Origin: Methanoregula sp.
Lineage (GTDB): Archaea > Halobacteriota > Methanomicrobia > Methanomicrobiales > Methanospirillaceae
DNA: 49,025 nt
Assembly (NCBI GenBank): GCA_026394605.1
Contig: JAPKXY010000045.1
Coordinates: 1-49,025, forward strand
Direction of reading: 5' to 3'
Shown here piece by piece: positions 32,553 through 41,461 of the stretch (position 1 is its first letter; every line of letters starts with the position of its first letter). The position numbers were made by a program, and so were the translations under genes. The notes beneath the pieces were generated by a model. That model saw only the letters and a list, made by a program, of their open reading frames with translations, did not search any database and had not been told where the DNA came from.

Positions 32553-33218
32553 TTATTTCTCTAGTTTATTTATTCTTGAAATATTTTGATTAGCCAAAAA
32601 AATATTTGACTCTGCTAATTGATAATCATCGTTAACGTATTCCCAATATTTACTAGAATAAGGAATAACATAAATCATGGTTCGTACGATGTCTCGTACA
32701 TCTTGGAAAAGATACTTTGCATTTTTATATTCATTCAGACTCGTTTGATACGAGTATGTTTCGGCTTGGGGGGCATGATATATCGAACTCATACCCTGAA
32801 GATATTTGATTTTGTAATCACAGATTGATACTAGAACAGTTCTCTCATTTTTTAGGTCATCATTGTTAATATTGATCATTGATAAATCATCTTTGATTCT
32901 TTGGTATTCAGAAATTGTATGAGGAACGTTTCTCTCCCTAAAACGGTTAATATCGTAATTATATGTAAGATCCAATTTATCCTTATTTTCATTATATGTA
33001 TCATAAACAACCTGGATTTGCCTCCATTCGCTGTTTAATTGTGTTCGAATAGATTCTATGTTCTCTGTTTGAATAGTTGTTACGACAGGTGGAATCGTTT
33101 CGGTTGTTACGGTTGTTTGAATTGGGGGGGGGGTCACAGGTGTATGATTTGGTGCGGTTGTGCAACCGGCAGTTATTATTATTGCACCCAGTAAGAGGAT
33201 AAAAAAAAGATATTTCAT
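32553..33218 (-). CDS. putative lipoprotein of unknown function
   Basis: A 221-residue protein from MKYLFFILLLGAIIITAGCT, a lipobox-type signal (ITAGC) that would lipidate the cysteine. Another ATG 21 bp upstream is possible. A Thr/Pro-rich spacer (about 22-52) follows, then a mostly helical domain rich in Asn/Asp/Tyr with ending NQNISRINKLEK. It is more AT-rich than the rest of the window. I recognise no family. Confidence 0.6.
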   Translation of the reverse strand: MKYLFFILLLGAIIITAGCTTAPNHTPVTPPPIQTTVTTETIPPVVTTIQTENIESIRTQLNSEWRQIQVVYDTYNENKDKLDLTYNYDINRFRERNVPHTISEYQRIKDDLSMININNDDLKNERTVLVSICDYKIKYLQGMSSIYHAPQAETYSYQTSLNEYKNAKYLFQDVRDIVRTMIYVIPYSSKYWEYVNDDYQLAESNIFLANQNISRINKLEK

Positions 33219-33694
33219 ATTTCCCACTTTCATTAGCATGACGATATATTTTTCCTATGGGTGGATATGCCCGGATTGTAAGCAGATGCAAAGAGATTGA
33301 TGGTCGCACAGATGATGAGCATCCCGATCAATCTGATGGGTAACAGATGGGGAACGGTGATCGGGTTGACAACTATGTGAAACTAAAATTATAAAAAAAT
33401 ACTTTTCTTGATATTTTTTGGGTGTTATCTCTATCAAGGATAACACGCCCCGTAATGAATTGATCGTATTCCAAGATCAAACTTTTAAAATGCTATTCCT
33501 GGCGATAATAGAATCCTGCTCGATTTATTCCTTGATATCAAAAAGGTAGCATCTGAAGCCTGCCGGGTGTTGGGCCCGGATTGTTGGATAATGCAAAACC
33601 TTCCTTCATTTTTCACCTCAAAGTTTGGAAAAACTATGATGAGTATTGAATCAGATATAATGAAAAATATTGTAGTTAAAATTCGGAGAAAAGA
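33219..33694. other. AT-rich intergenic region with repeat copies and a hairpin
   Basis: No gene is supported. It contains two copies of the dispersed repeat (33267-33290 and 33571-33595). A perfect hairpin, GTGTTATC (33422-33429) and GATAACAC (33439-33446) with a 9-base loop, lies between mscL and the lipoprotein gene and could be an operator or processing site. Confidence 0.5.
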
Positions 33695-34015
33695 TTAGAT
33701 CTTTTTGGATGTGTCCCCTTTCATCATATATTTTACAATAATGAACACTACTAGTGCAATGATGACAAAATCGATGATAGCACCAACAAAATCACCGACA
33801 AGTAATTTTACCGGACCCAGCTGAAGAACCGTGGTCCTCCATTCCCCTCCTGGGACGAGCACTGCAATTACCGGCATGATGACATCAGTTACACAAGCTG
33901 TCACCATTTTTGTCGCTGCTGCACCGATTATAAACGCTACAGCAAGGCCAATGACTTGGTATTTCATGAGGAAATCCATAAATTCCTGAACAAGACCCTT
34001 TTTTTCTTCAGCCAT
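33695..34015 (-). CDS. mscL: large-conductance mechanosensitive channel MscL
   Basis: A 106-residue channel that opens under membrane tension to release osmolytes. It has the N-terminal amphipathic EFMDFLMKYQVIGLAVAFII, with helix 1 running to VTDVIMPVIA. A short periplasmic-side loop is EWRTTVLQLGPVKL, and helix 2 is FVGAIIDFVIIALVVFIIVKYM. The normal charged C-terminal helix is very short (KGDTSKKI), so the protein is shorter than the usual 130-150. Confidence 0.85.
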   Translation of the reverse strand: MAEEKKGLVQEFMDFLMKYQVIGLAVAFIIGAAATKMVTACVTDVIMPVIAVLVPGGEWRTTVLQLGPVKLLVGDFVGAIIDFVIIALVVFIIVKYMMKGDTSKKI

Positions 34016-34699
34016 TTGTTGTTACCTCTTATCAGAGAACGAATGCATCGTTACTGATGAAGGAACAATGACTTTATAGTCTAATAATGATTTCGAAAAC
34101 GAAGTTAAATTACGGCATTCACGGTCGTTGACGGTCAACGAGTCTATTTTCTTATGAATTCACAACCAGATCGCATACCATTGAAGGTAATTTTTAAGAA
34201 ACCATCAACGGCCGGGTTTTCCCTTCTTTGGCACACGCTCCTCCTCCACAAGGTAGTTGATCACATTTTCCGAGGATATCCGCCGAATATTCACCAGCCC
34301 TCCTCCTTGTGCCCGGGTTGCCCGCGCTCACACTGTTTGCCATCCCCGGTCCGGTGTTTCTCGATGCAGATGTTTTCTTTTTGATGCTCTCTGACCGATT
34401 CCCGCACCTGTACTTCAGCAGTCACTGGGGCATCCGCCCACGTTATATGCGAGGCACCAAATAGAAAGAAGGCAGAATTATTCGATACCAGTGAATTTGA
34501 TTATCCAATGCCTGGCTGGAGGGTATTACCGGATTTAAGGGAGTCCGCCCGGGATGTCTGATATATCACGTCCAACGTATCCATTCATCAACTATACCAG
34601 TGAGTGAAGAGAGCATATGGCAGTTGAATACCTTGACGGTGATGCGGTTTACAGCGTACATTGTGGGGATGAACCCAGAGCATAGGATGAGGTGCAAGA
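34016..34699. other. 684-bp region without an intact gene
   Basis: It holds the perfect 15-bp palindrome-like repeat CGTTGACGGTCAACG (34126-34140) and the frame remnant at 34205-34500. The promoter of ppk must lie here; ATG at 34700 is preceded by GGATGAGGTGC, a usable ribosome binding site. Nothing else was recognised. Confidence 0.5.
34205..34500 (-). pseudogene. possible frameshifted remnant
   Basis: One frame (34291-34500) reads NNSAFFLFGASHITWADAPV then AEVQVRESVREHQKEN. A second frame (to 34205) reads GGLVNIRRISSENVINYLVE then EERVPKKGKPGR. Together they look like one protein broken by a frame change near 34300-34325, with a signal-like start. There is no start codon and I know no family; this may be chance. 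Confidence 0.2.
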
Positions 34700-36799
34700 A
34701 TGAAAACTCCTGATGCTCATCCTCTCGTTGATCCGTCACTCTACATAAACCGGGAACTGAGCTGGCTTGAATTCAACCACCACGTACTCGATGAAGCAAA
34801 GGATGAACGGCACCCGTTACTTGAACGGGTAAAATTCCTTGCCATCGTCGCCAATAACCTTGATGAATTTTTTATGATCCGGGTTTCCGGGCTCCAGAGG
34901 CAACTTGCAAAAGGAGTCCTCGTATCGCCTCCGGACGGGATGACTCCTGCACAGCAGCTTGCGGCAATTCAGCAGAGGCTGACTGTTGATCTGGAAGAAT
35001 TATCGCGGTGCTGGCATGAGGATCTCCTCCCGAAACTTACCGCCGCTGGGATCCACCTTCATACCTACGATACCCTCAATCAACGCCAGAAGGACCAGAT
35101 GCACGAACTCTTCATGCATGAAATCTTTCCGATACTTACGCCTCTGGCATTCGACAGCGCCCACCCGTTTCCCTTCATCTCAAATCTTTCCCTCAATCTC
35201 GCCATCCTTGTCCAGGATCAGGGCAAAAAGGAATTTTTCGCCCGCGTCAAGGTGCCGACGAACCTGTTCTCCCGGCTCATCCGAATTCCGGATGATGCTG
35301 CTGGCGGACACGGGGACGATACGACCGTCCACGTTGTGTATCTTGAAGAGATCATCACCGCCCACCTTGACATGCTCTTTCCCGGGATGAACGTCGCTGC
35401 CTCGTTCCCATTCCGGATCACCCGCGATGCTGACTTTGACATCGAAGTTGATGAAGCCTCCGACCTGCTCACGACCGTAGAAGAGGTCATGGAACAGCGT
35501 GCACGGGGAAAACCGGTGAGAATCGAGGTGGATTGTTCCATGCAGGATTCCATTTGCCACATGCTCGAACATAAACTGGGAGTTGCCACCCAGTCGACCT
35601 ACCGGGTCAAGGGTCCGCTGGGCATGGCAGACCTCATGCAGCTTCTCTCCCTTGAACGCCCCGATTTAAAGGACATCCCGTTTGTCCCTTCAGTTCATCC
35701 TGAACTGGAGAAGGAGAAGGATATATTCTCAGTCATCCGCCGGCACGATATCCTGCTGTATCACCCGTATGACAGTTTCACCCCGGTTGTAAACTTCATC
35801 CGGCAGGCGGCGACCGACCCGGATGTGCTCGGGATAAAGATTACCCTGTACCGGGTGGGGGCGAACTCCCCGATTGTCCATGCGCTCATGGAAGCACGGG
35901 AACATGGCAAGGCTGTCGCAGCATTGATTGAGCTCAAGGCACGCTTCGATGAGGAGAACAATATCGGCTGGGCTCGGGCGCTCGAACGTGAAGGGGTGCA
36001 TGTGGTATACGGTGTTGTGGGGCTCAAGGTGCATGCAAAGCTCTGCATGGTCGTGCGCCGGGAAAAAGACGGGATCCAGAGGTATGTGCATCTTGGGACA
36101 GGCAATTACAATGCCACCACCGCCCGCATCTACACTGATTTCGGGCTTTTGACCTGCGACAAGAAGATTGGCGAGGACGTTGCCCATCTTTTTAATTTTC
36201 TCACCGGGTATGCCCGGATCGAACACTACCACAAACTGCTTGTTTCACCGGTGACCCTGCGCAAAAAGATCCTGGAACGCATTGAGCGGGAAATCACCCG
36301 CCAGAAAAAGCATGGTGACGGGCATATCGTATTCAAGATGAATGCCCTCCAGGACCCAGAATGTATTGCTGCACTCTACCGCGCATCGCAGGCAGGCATG
36401 AACGTGGACCTTCAGGTACGGGGCATCTGCTGCCTGCGTCCGGGGGTTCCCGGTATCAGCGAGAATATCTCCGTCAGTTCCATTGTCGGCAGGTTCCTTG
36501 AACATGCCCGCATTTATTATTTCAGGAATGGCGGTGATGAAGAAGTGTTTTTAGGCAGTGCCGATCTCATGCCCCGCAACCTTGACCGGAGGGTCGAGGA
36601 GCTCTTCCCGCTGGAGGATAAAAAGATCCGTTCGGCGTTGATCAATTGCATCATTCCCGTGCAGCTCAGGGATACGGAAAAGCTTCGGTTGTTGAAGAGT
36701 GACGGCTCTTATGCCAGAGTACAACCGGAAGCGGGGGAAGAGGAATTGAACGCTCAGTCCTGGTTAGTTGCCCACCGGGGATCATGGTACAATGGCTGA
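34700..36799 (+). CDS. ppk: polyphosphate kinase (PPK1)
   Basis: A 699-residue PPK1 that polymerises ATP gamma-phosphate into polyphosphate. It has the N-terminal head YINRELSWLEFNHHVLDEAK, FLAIVANNLDEFFMIRVSGL and the middle domains. It also has catalytic-region text NSPIVHALMEAREHGKAVAA, LKVHAKLCMVVRREKDG (catalytic His) and YVHLGTGNYNATTARIYTDFG. A terminal module reads FLGSADLMPRNLDRRVEELFP. Length is normal. The start follows a GATGAGGTG ribosome binding site. It overlaps the CHAD-HD gene by 8 bp, hence translational coupling. Confidence 0.96.
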   Translation: MKTPDAHPLVDPSLYINRELSWLEFNHHVLDEAKDERHPLLERVKFLAIVANNLDEFFMIRVSGLQRQLAKGVLVSPPDGMTPAQQLAAIQQRLTVDLEELSRCWHEDLLPKLTAAGIHLHTYDTLNQRQKDQMHELFMHEIFPILTPLAFDSAHPFPFISNLSLNLAILVQDQGKKEFFARVKVPTNLFSRLIRIPDDAAGGHGDDTTVHVVYLEEIITAHLDMLFPGMNVAASFPFRITRDADFDIEVDEASDLLTTVEEVMEQRARGKPVRIEVDCSMQDSICHMLEHKLGVATQSTYRVKGPLGMADLMQLLSLERPDLKDIPFVPSVHPELEKEKDIFSVIRRHDILLYHPYDSFTPVVNFIRQAATDPDVLGIKITLYRVGANSPIVHALMEAREHGKAVAALIELKARFDEENNIGWARALEREGVHVVYGVVGLKVHAKLCMVVRREKDGIQRYVHLGTGNYNATTARIYTDFGLLTCDKKIGEDVAHLFNFLTGYARIEHYHKLLVSPVTLRKKILERIEREITRQKKHGDGHIVFKMNALQDPECIAALYRASQAGMNVDLQVRGICCLRPGVPGISENISVSSIVGRFLEHARIYYFRNGGDEEVFLGSADLMPRNLDRRVEELFPLEDKKIRSALINCIIPVQLRDTEKLRLLKSDGSYARVQPEAGEEELNAQSWLVAHRGSWYNG

Positions 36800-38420
36800 C
36801 ATTGAACCGCAACTTTCAGGGAAAGGGACATGCCATTTTGCCACAGGACGGCTGCGTCCGCTCCTTGGTGCATTCTCTAAAGAAATTGACGGGGTGAAAG
36901 CGGCACAGGATAGTGAGTGTATCCACCGGATGCGGGTTGCATCGCGTCGCCTGCGTGCCGCGCTCCCGCTCTTTGCTGGGTGTTTTCCTGATAAAAAGTA
37001 TCGGTGCTGGATGCAGGAGATCAAAAAAATCACCGGAGCGCTGGGCAAGGCGCGGGATGCTGATGTGCAGATCGAATTTTTGCACGGATATACAGATACC
37101 CTCAAAGATCAGCAGGGGAAAAAAAAGCGAGCCCGCCCCTCAAAAGATTTGGTCGAAGCCGGGATCCAAGCGCTTCTTTTGCAGCTGAAATCCAGAAGGG
37201 CAACATCCCAGACAAGGGTTCTTTCAAACCTCTCCGAACTAAAAGAGAGCCGGATTCTTGAAGATATGCACGATGAACTCAGGGCTGATCATTTCGTCAT
37301 GCGCGGGATCAAAAAACAGTATGCCGCAGGCATTCCTACTGTTGCTGCCGATCGCATCGGAACACGCCTGAACAGGTTTCTTGCGTATGAACCATGGGTG
37401 GCAGACCCGGATGCTGTTGCCGAGCACCACGCGATGAGGATCGCGGCAAAAAAACTCCGGTATACGCTGGAAGTGTACAGCCCCCTCTACAAACTCCAGC
37501 TTAAAAAACCTCTTGCCCGCGTGAAAAAAGTCCAGGCGCTCCTCGGAGATCTGCACGATTGCGATGTCTGGATTGACACGCTCTCGCATACCCTCTTAAA
37601 ACAGCGATCCCTCCCCCGACCGCGTCGCGATCCCGCATCTGCCGGTACCCACAATATCTCCGGCATAAAAGCACTCCTGCTTGACCGCGAAAAAAAGCGC
37701 AGAGCTCTTCACCGGAGAATCGTGCTGTACTGGGATGCACTTAAGCGGTCTCGGATCTGGGATGAGCTCCGCGTTACCCTTGTCTCGGGAAGGAAGAAGG
37801 CATATTGCCTTAGTTCGCAGGCGCACGAGGATGATGCACGCACTGCTGTGGCGCTGATTGCAGCAGAATATCCGCAGGGCGTGGAACACTCCCAACACGT
37901 AACCTGCCTTGCACTTATGCTGTTTGATCAGGTACAGCCGCTCCATAATCTTGGAAAACGCGAGCGGTTCCTTCTGGAAATTACCGGCATGCTCCACGAT
38001 ATCGGCTGGATGTTTGGTCAGAAAGGGCACCAGCTCCGGAGCGCCCAAATGATTGCGGGCGATGAACGCCTGCCGTTTGATCTGCGGGAACGTGCAATCA
38101 TCAGTCTTGCCGCCCTGTCGCACCGGAAAGATGCCCGGCTTGAAAGCAATGGGTTGTTTTCAATCCTTCCAAAAGCTGATTGTGACGTAATACAAGTTCT
38201 TGCCGCCATCCTTCGTGTTGCAGACGGGCTTGATTATCTGCACCTGTCCACGGTGTTGGAAGTACGGTGCTCCATCCATCCCGATGAGATCATCTGCGAG
38301 ATTGCCACTTCCGGTGATGCCACCGTTGAAATGGCACGGGCTCTTTCAAAGGCGGATCTGTTTGAACAGGTCTTTTGTCGGCCATTGGTGATCTGTCAAA
38401 GTCCGGAAAAACAGGAGTGA
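36792..38420 (+). CDS. CHAD domain fused to Ppx-like HD domain
   Basis: A 542-residue protein from MADIEPQL at 36792, overlapping the ppk stop. Residues about 20-330 form a CHAD domain: IHRMRVASRRLRAAL and AEHHAMRIAAKKLRYTLEVY, with many conserved His/Arg/Lys used to bind polyphosphate. Residues about 340-535 match the C-terminal HD region of exopolyphosphatases: VEHSQHVTCLALMLFDQ, LLEITGMLHDIGWMF, HQLRSAQMIAG and ILRVADGLDYLHLS. The N-terminal actin-like Ppx catalytic domain is absent, so it is not a canonical exopolyphosphatase. Neighbouring ppk makes a polyphosphate-binding or -regulating role likely; what the HD domain hydrolyses is unknown. Confidence 0.85.
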   Translation: MADIEPQLSGKGTCHFATGRLRPLLGAFSKEIDGVKAAQDSECIHRMRVASRRLRAALPLFAGCFPDKKYRCWMQEIKKITGALGKARDADVQIEFLHGYTDTLKDQQGKKKRARPSKDLVEAGIQALLLQLKSRRATSQTRVLSNLSELKESRILEDMHDELRADHFVMRGIKKQYAAGIPTVAADRIGTRLNRFLAYEPWVADPDAVAEHHAMRIAAKKLRYTLEVYSPLYKLQLKKPLARVKKVQALLGDLHDCDVWIDTLSHTLLKQRSLPRPRRDPASAGTHNISGIKALLLDREKKRRALHRRIVLYWDALKRSRIWDELRVTLVSGRKKAYCLSSQAHEDDARTAVALIAAEYPQGVEHSQHVTCLALMLFDQVQPLHNLGKRERFLLEITGMLHDIGWMFGQKGHQLRSAQMIAGDERLPFDLRERAIISLAALSHRKDARLESNGLFSILPKADCDVIQVLAAILRVADGLDYLHLSTVLEVRCSIHPDEIICEIATSGDATVEMARALSKADLFEQVFCRPLVICQSPEKQE

Positions 38421-38541
38421 ACGCGATCTGTCCGTGAGAACCGGTATGGCTCCTCTCACCCACGCTCTACGCGGGGTATGCTCACGCTCACTGACACAGC
38501 GTAATGGTTTTTACGGGTTCTGGTGCACTGGTAGTATTTCG

Positions 38542-38903
38542 TTAATTTTCTTTGCAATCCAGATCGGCGTGCCGAACAAAAAGACTTAAGGTCCCAAAGA
38601 AGAGCATGCCGGGCAGGTCCATCATGCTGCCGATGTTATCAAAAAGCAGCAGTTCTGCAGCAATTCCGAAGAGAAAAAAGACGACCAGTGAAAGCGGGAC
38701 TGACCGTGTGACCAGCGCGGCAAACACGGCTGACAGGATCCCGTACTAGGTGATAAATGCGGCCGGGTGCTCGGGAATGGGCAGGGGGTGGCGTGCGAAC
38801 AGGGATCAGGTCCGGCAATTTCGCTGCACAGGATCGAAAACACCGGTGCGGTGATCCAGTACAGCACCGGGTCTTTTTTCATCATCTCATACCATCGCAG
38901 CAT
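38542..38903 (-). pseudogene. frameshifted gene for a multi-helix membrane protein
   Basis: Read from the ATG at 38903 it gives MLRWYEMMKKDPVLYWITAP then VFSILCSEIAGPDP. The frame must shift (about 38820-38830) to continue FARHPLPIPEHPAAFIT, then meets a TAG stop (about 38745). The rest reads YGILSAVFAALVTRSV and SLVVFFLFGIAAELLLFDNI, ending RHADLDCKEN. So at least one frameshift and one stop interrupt it. The ATG overlaps the GNAT stop as TAATG, so it was once translationally coupled to that gene. Fold unknown. Confidence 0.45.
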
Positions 38904-39445
38904 TATTTCCGCGTTGTCTGGTATCCGGGCTTCTCTTCCGGCGAGCTGTCTGTCAGTTCCCTCTCCATCCATATGACATCGAACAGCTCACCGAATTTGT
39001 GCCCGACGTTTTTTAAGCGCCCGCATTCGATAAAACCCTGCTTGTTGTGGAACTGGAGGCTTTCATGGTTCTTTGATGAGATGCTTGCGAGAAGGACCCC
39101 AATCCCCATCTGTTTTGCATCCCGGATGAACGCAGAGATGAGCAGCGTGCCTGTGCCCGATCGGGTGTGCCCGGGCAGGACAAAGTAGCTGACCGTTGCG
39201 GTTCTTTTGAAAGTATCGAAGGGGAGGAAGGGTTTCATGATCCCAAAACCGACCGTGATCCCACCGGATTCGACTGCATAGAACGCATGCGCCCCCTCAC
39301 GCAGGACATCAAAAAACCGGGCCGGCACCGGGGCGTCCGGATATGCGGAAAAACCATGGGTGATGTAATAATTGAAGATCTCAATAATCCGGTCGCGGTC
39401 GGTCTCCCGTATCTCCCTGATGGTATAGCCCGTCACCCGGTTCAC
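38903..39445 (-). CDS. GNAT N-acetyltransferase (PAT-like)
   Basis: A 180-residue acetyltransferase: TIREIRETDRDRIIEIFNYY, VGFGIMKPFLPFDTFKRTAT, and the acetyl-CoA loop GHTRSGTGTLLISAFIRDAK. It also reads SSKNHESLQFHNKQGFIECG and ends with a soluble tail. The pattern (IFNYYI, then FHNKxGF) fits the phosphinothricin acetyltransferase-like group. Substrate unknown. It precedes the broken membrane protein gene with TAATG coupling and is divergent from the AlkD gene. Confidence 0.88.
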   Translation of the reverse strand: MNRVTGYTIREIRETDRDRIIEIFNYYITHGFSAYPDAPVPARFFDVLREGAHAFYAVESGGITVGFGIMKPFLPFDTFKRTATVSYFVLPGHTRSGTGTLLISAFIRDAKQMGIGVLLASISSKNHESLQFHNKQGFIECGRLKNVGHKFGELFDVIWMERELTDSSPEEKPGYQTTRK

Positions 39446-39613
39446 CCGTTTGAGGAATATTTACCCAGAGAATATATCAGGTTCACCCTGTCAGGCCAGA
39501 AAGGTGCGAATCCTGCGATGTTTTGATATACTGGACTCCAGAAAGGCACTTTCACCCTCCGCCCCGCAGCGCATTTATCAGGAGGCTTCACGCCACCTAC
39601 ACTGGGAACTTGC

Positions 39614-40315
39614 ATGAATCGGACAGAATCAATCCTTACAAGGCTGCGTTCGCAGGCAAATCCCTTAAACATTGCAGGTATGGCACGATACGGCATCAGC
39701 ACAAACAACACGCTTGGTGTATCGATGCCTGTGTTACGGGCTTTGGCAAAAGAGATCGGGCGGGATCACGAACTCGCCCTTTCCCTGTGGTCAAGCGGTA
39801 TCCACGAAGCCTGCATCCTTGCCGGACTGATTGATGACCCCCGCCTGGTGACCGAAACGCAGATGGAACAATGGGTTGCGGACTTCGATTCATGGGACGT
39901 CTGCGACCAGGTCTGCAGCAACCTTTTTGATGCGACACCGTTTGCCTATGAAAAGGCAGTTACATGGGCGTGCAGGAAAGAGGAGTTTGTGAAACGCGCC
40001 GGCTTTGTGCTCATGGCAGCGCTTTCGGTGCATGACAAGAAAGCAGGCGATGACGTGTTCGAACCGTTTTTTGCGCTCATCGTGCGCGAATCGACCGATG
40101 GCAGGAACTTTGTAAAAAAGGCGGTCAACTGGGCGGTGCGCCAGATCGGGAAACGAAATGCCCTGCTCAATGCCCGTGCCATCGCTGTTGCAGAAGAGGT
40201 CCAAATGGTTGATGCCCCGTCTGCCCGCTGGATTGCCGCAGATGCCCTGCGCGAACTTACGGGTGAAAAGGTACAGTCCCGGCTAAAGGGCCGGAAAAAG
40301 TCCCCTCCCTATTAA
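39614..40315 (+). CDS. DNA alkylation repair protein, AlkD family
   Basis: A 233-residue all-helical HEAT-like protein. The signature FDSWDVCDQVCSNLFDA lies in the middle, with the Trp/Asp pair that AlkD uses to bind and hydrolyse damaged bases. HEACILAGLIDDPRL precedes it, and FVKKAVNWAVRQIGKRN and ALRELTGEKVQSRL follow. AlkD removes N3/N7-alkylated purines. The promoter region (39446-39613) is shared with the divergent GNAT gene. Confidence 0.85.
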   Translation: MNRTESILTRLRSQANPLNIAGMARYGISTNNTLGVSMPVLRALAKEIGRDHELALSLWSSGIHEACILAGLIDDPRLVTETQMEQWVADFDSWDVCDQVCSNLFDATPFAYEKAVTWACRKEEFVKRAGFVLMAALSVHDKKAGDDVFEPFFALIVRESTDGRNFVKKAVNWAVRQIGKRNALLNARAIAVAEEVQMVDAPSARWIAADALRELTGEKVQSRLKGRKKSPPY

Positions 40316-40350
40316 ATCATGTCAGGAATACTTGTACAGGAGATTTCCTC

Positions 40351-40605
40351 ATGGATGCGACAGTTCTTATCGGGTATTTGGCAGGCACATTCACCACAGT
40401 ATCGTTTCTTCCGCAGGTGATCCGGAGCTATACGACCCGGTCTACCCATGACATCTCGTTTAAGATGCTCCTTTTGTTCGGTGCCGGGATGCTGCTCTGG
40501 ACGATCTATGGTATCTTGGTCAATTCCATGCCCATCATCGCCGCCAACGTGATCACCTTCGCACTGGTCGTAGTTCTTATGGCAATGAAGGTAAAATACA
40601 ACTAA
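40351..40605 (+). CDS. SemiSWEET sugar transporter
   Basis: An 84-residue three-helix half-transporter: IGYLAGTFTTVSFLPQVIRS (PQ motif), then MLLLFGAGMLLWTIYGILVN and IIAANVITFALVVVLMAMKV. SemiSWEETs dimerise to carry sugars by facilitated diffusion. The short gap from alkD (35 bp) suggests shared transcription but no obvious functional tie. Confidence 0.9.
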   Translation: MDATVLIGYLAGTFTTVSFLPQVIRSYTTRSTHDISFKMLLLFGAGMLLWTIYGILVNSMPIIAANVITFALVVVLMAMKVKYN

Positions 40606-40653
40606 GAATTGCGTTTTTTACGGTGTTTTAACCTGCAACCGGTTTAAAAAAAG

Positions 40654-41268
40654 TTATTCCGGCAGGAGCACGAGGCATCCTGCGATCCGGTCGTGCAGCC
40701 CCTGGCGCTTCTTGGTCAGTCCGATCATGATAAAACCGATGAATATGATCAGGGTGGAGATGAACTTGGCAAAGTGCCGGAGTGTTGCGCGGGCGAAGCT
40801 GATCCGGTTGCCCTCCTTGTCAGTGACAACGATGTGCATGAGCGTTTTCCCCGGTGTCGCCAGACCTCGCGAGCATTCAAATCCCGCAAAATAGAGCCAC
40901 GGGATTATGATGAAGAGCACACCCAGCGATGCGATGATCGGGCCGAGTGCCGCCTCAGGGGTACCCGCCTCGGTCAGGACGGCAATGGGTGCCCGCTGGA
41001 CGGTGAGGTAATAGAAATACTTCACGCCCTGTATAAGGCTGAAGAACGCGGCGGTGATGACGATGAAGATAAGGAGCATGATGGCGTCGATGATGAACGC
41101 GAAAACTCTTCTGCCAAGACCGGCATAGTCACCCATCTGGGGAGTCTCCTCCTCTTCGAGCTCGACGTTCATCACCGCTTTTGGTGCGATTGTCTCGATA
41201 TCCGTGCCGCACCACTGGCAATATTTTCCGGAAGCGTCAGTCTCTTTTCCACATTTCGGACAGAACAT
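40654..41268 (-). CDS. zinc-ribbon RDD-family membrane protein
   Basis: A 204-residue protein. I start at MFCPKCGKE, preceded by an AGGAGAGAGGG ribosome binding site; the frame is open 66 bp further up. The zinc ribbon (CPKCG ... CQWCG) and an acidic linker are followed by the RDD domain. That domain has DYAGLGRRVFAFIIDAIMLL (RD pair), ALGPIIASLGVLFIIIPWLY, GLATPGKTLMHIVVTDKEG and a terminal GLHDRIAGCLVLL. RDD proteins span the membrane about three times; function is mostly unknown. Confidence 0.85.
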   Translation of the reverse strand: MFCPKCGKETDASGKYCQWCGTDIETIAPKAVMNVELEEEETPQMGDYAGLGRRVFAFIIDAIMLLIFIVITAAFFSLIQGVKYFYYLTVQRAPIAVLTEAGTPEAALGPIIASLGVLFIIIPWLYFAGFECSRGLATPGKTLMHIVVTDKEGNRISFARATLRHFAKFISTLIIFIGFIMIGLTKKRQGLHDRIAGCLVLLPE

Positions 41269-41461
41269 TCCCTCTCTCCTGATATGTAACATTAATCCTG
41301 ACGCCCTTTTTAATTTAACTGTTCTGGGCTGCATTTTTGTGCGTTTTTTTGGGTTTCTTTGTGCGCTGCCCGTATCAAAAAGTCTCCGTTCATAAAAAGA
41401 ACAGCACCGCGGTGCGATCTGAGCACAAACGAGTTATAGCAACGGGGGGGAATCATCGTAC

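Noticed and set aside
34154-34384. Open frame of 76 codons on the plus strand before ppk
   Set aside because: The composition is Cys/Ser/Pro-rich without a pattern, and the minus strand over the same bases reads more protein-like.
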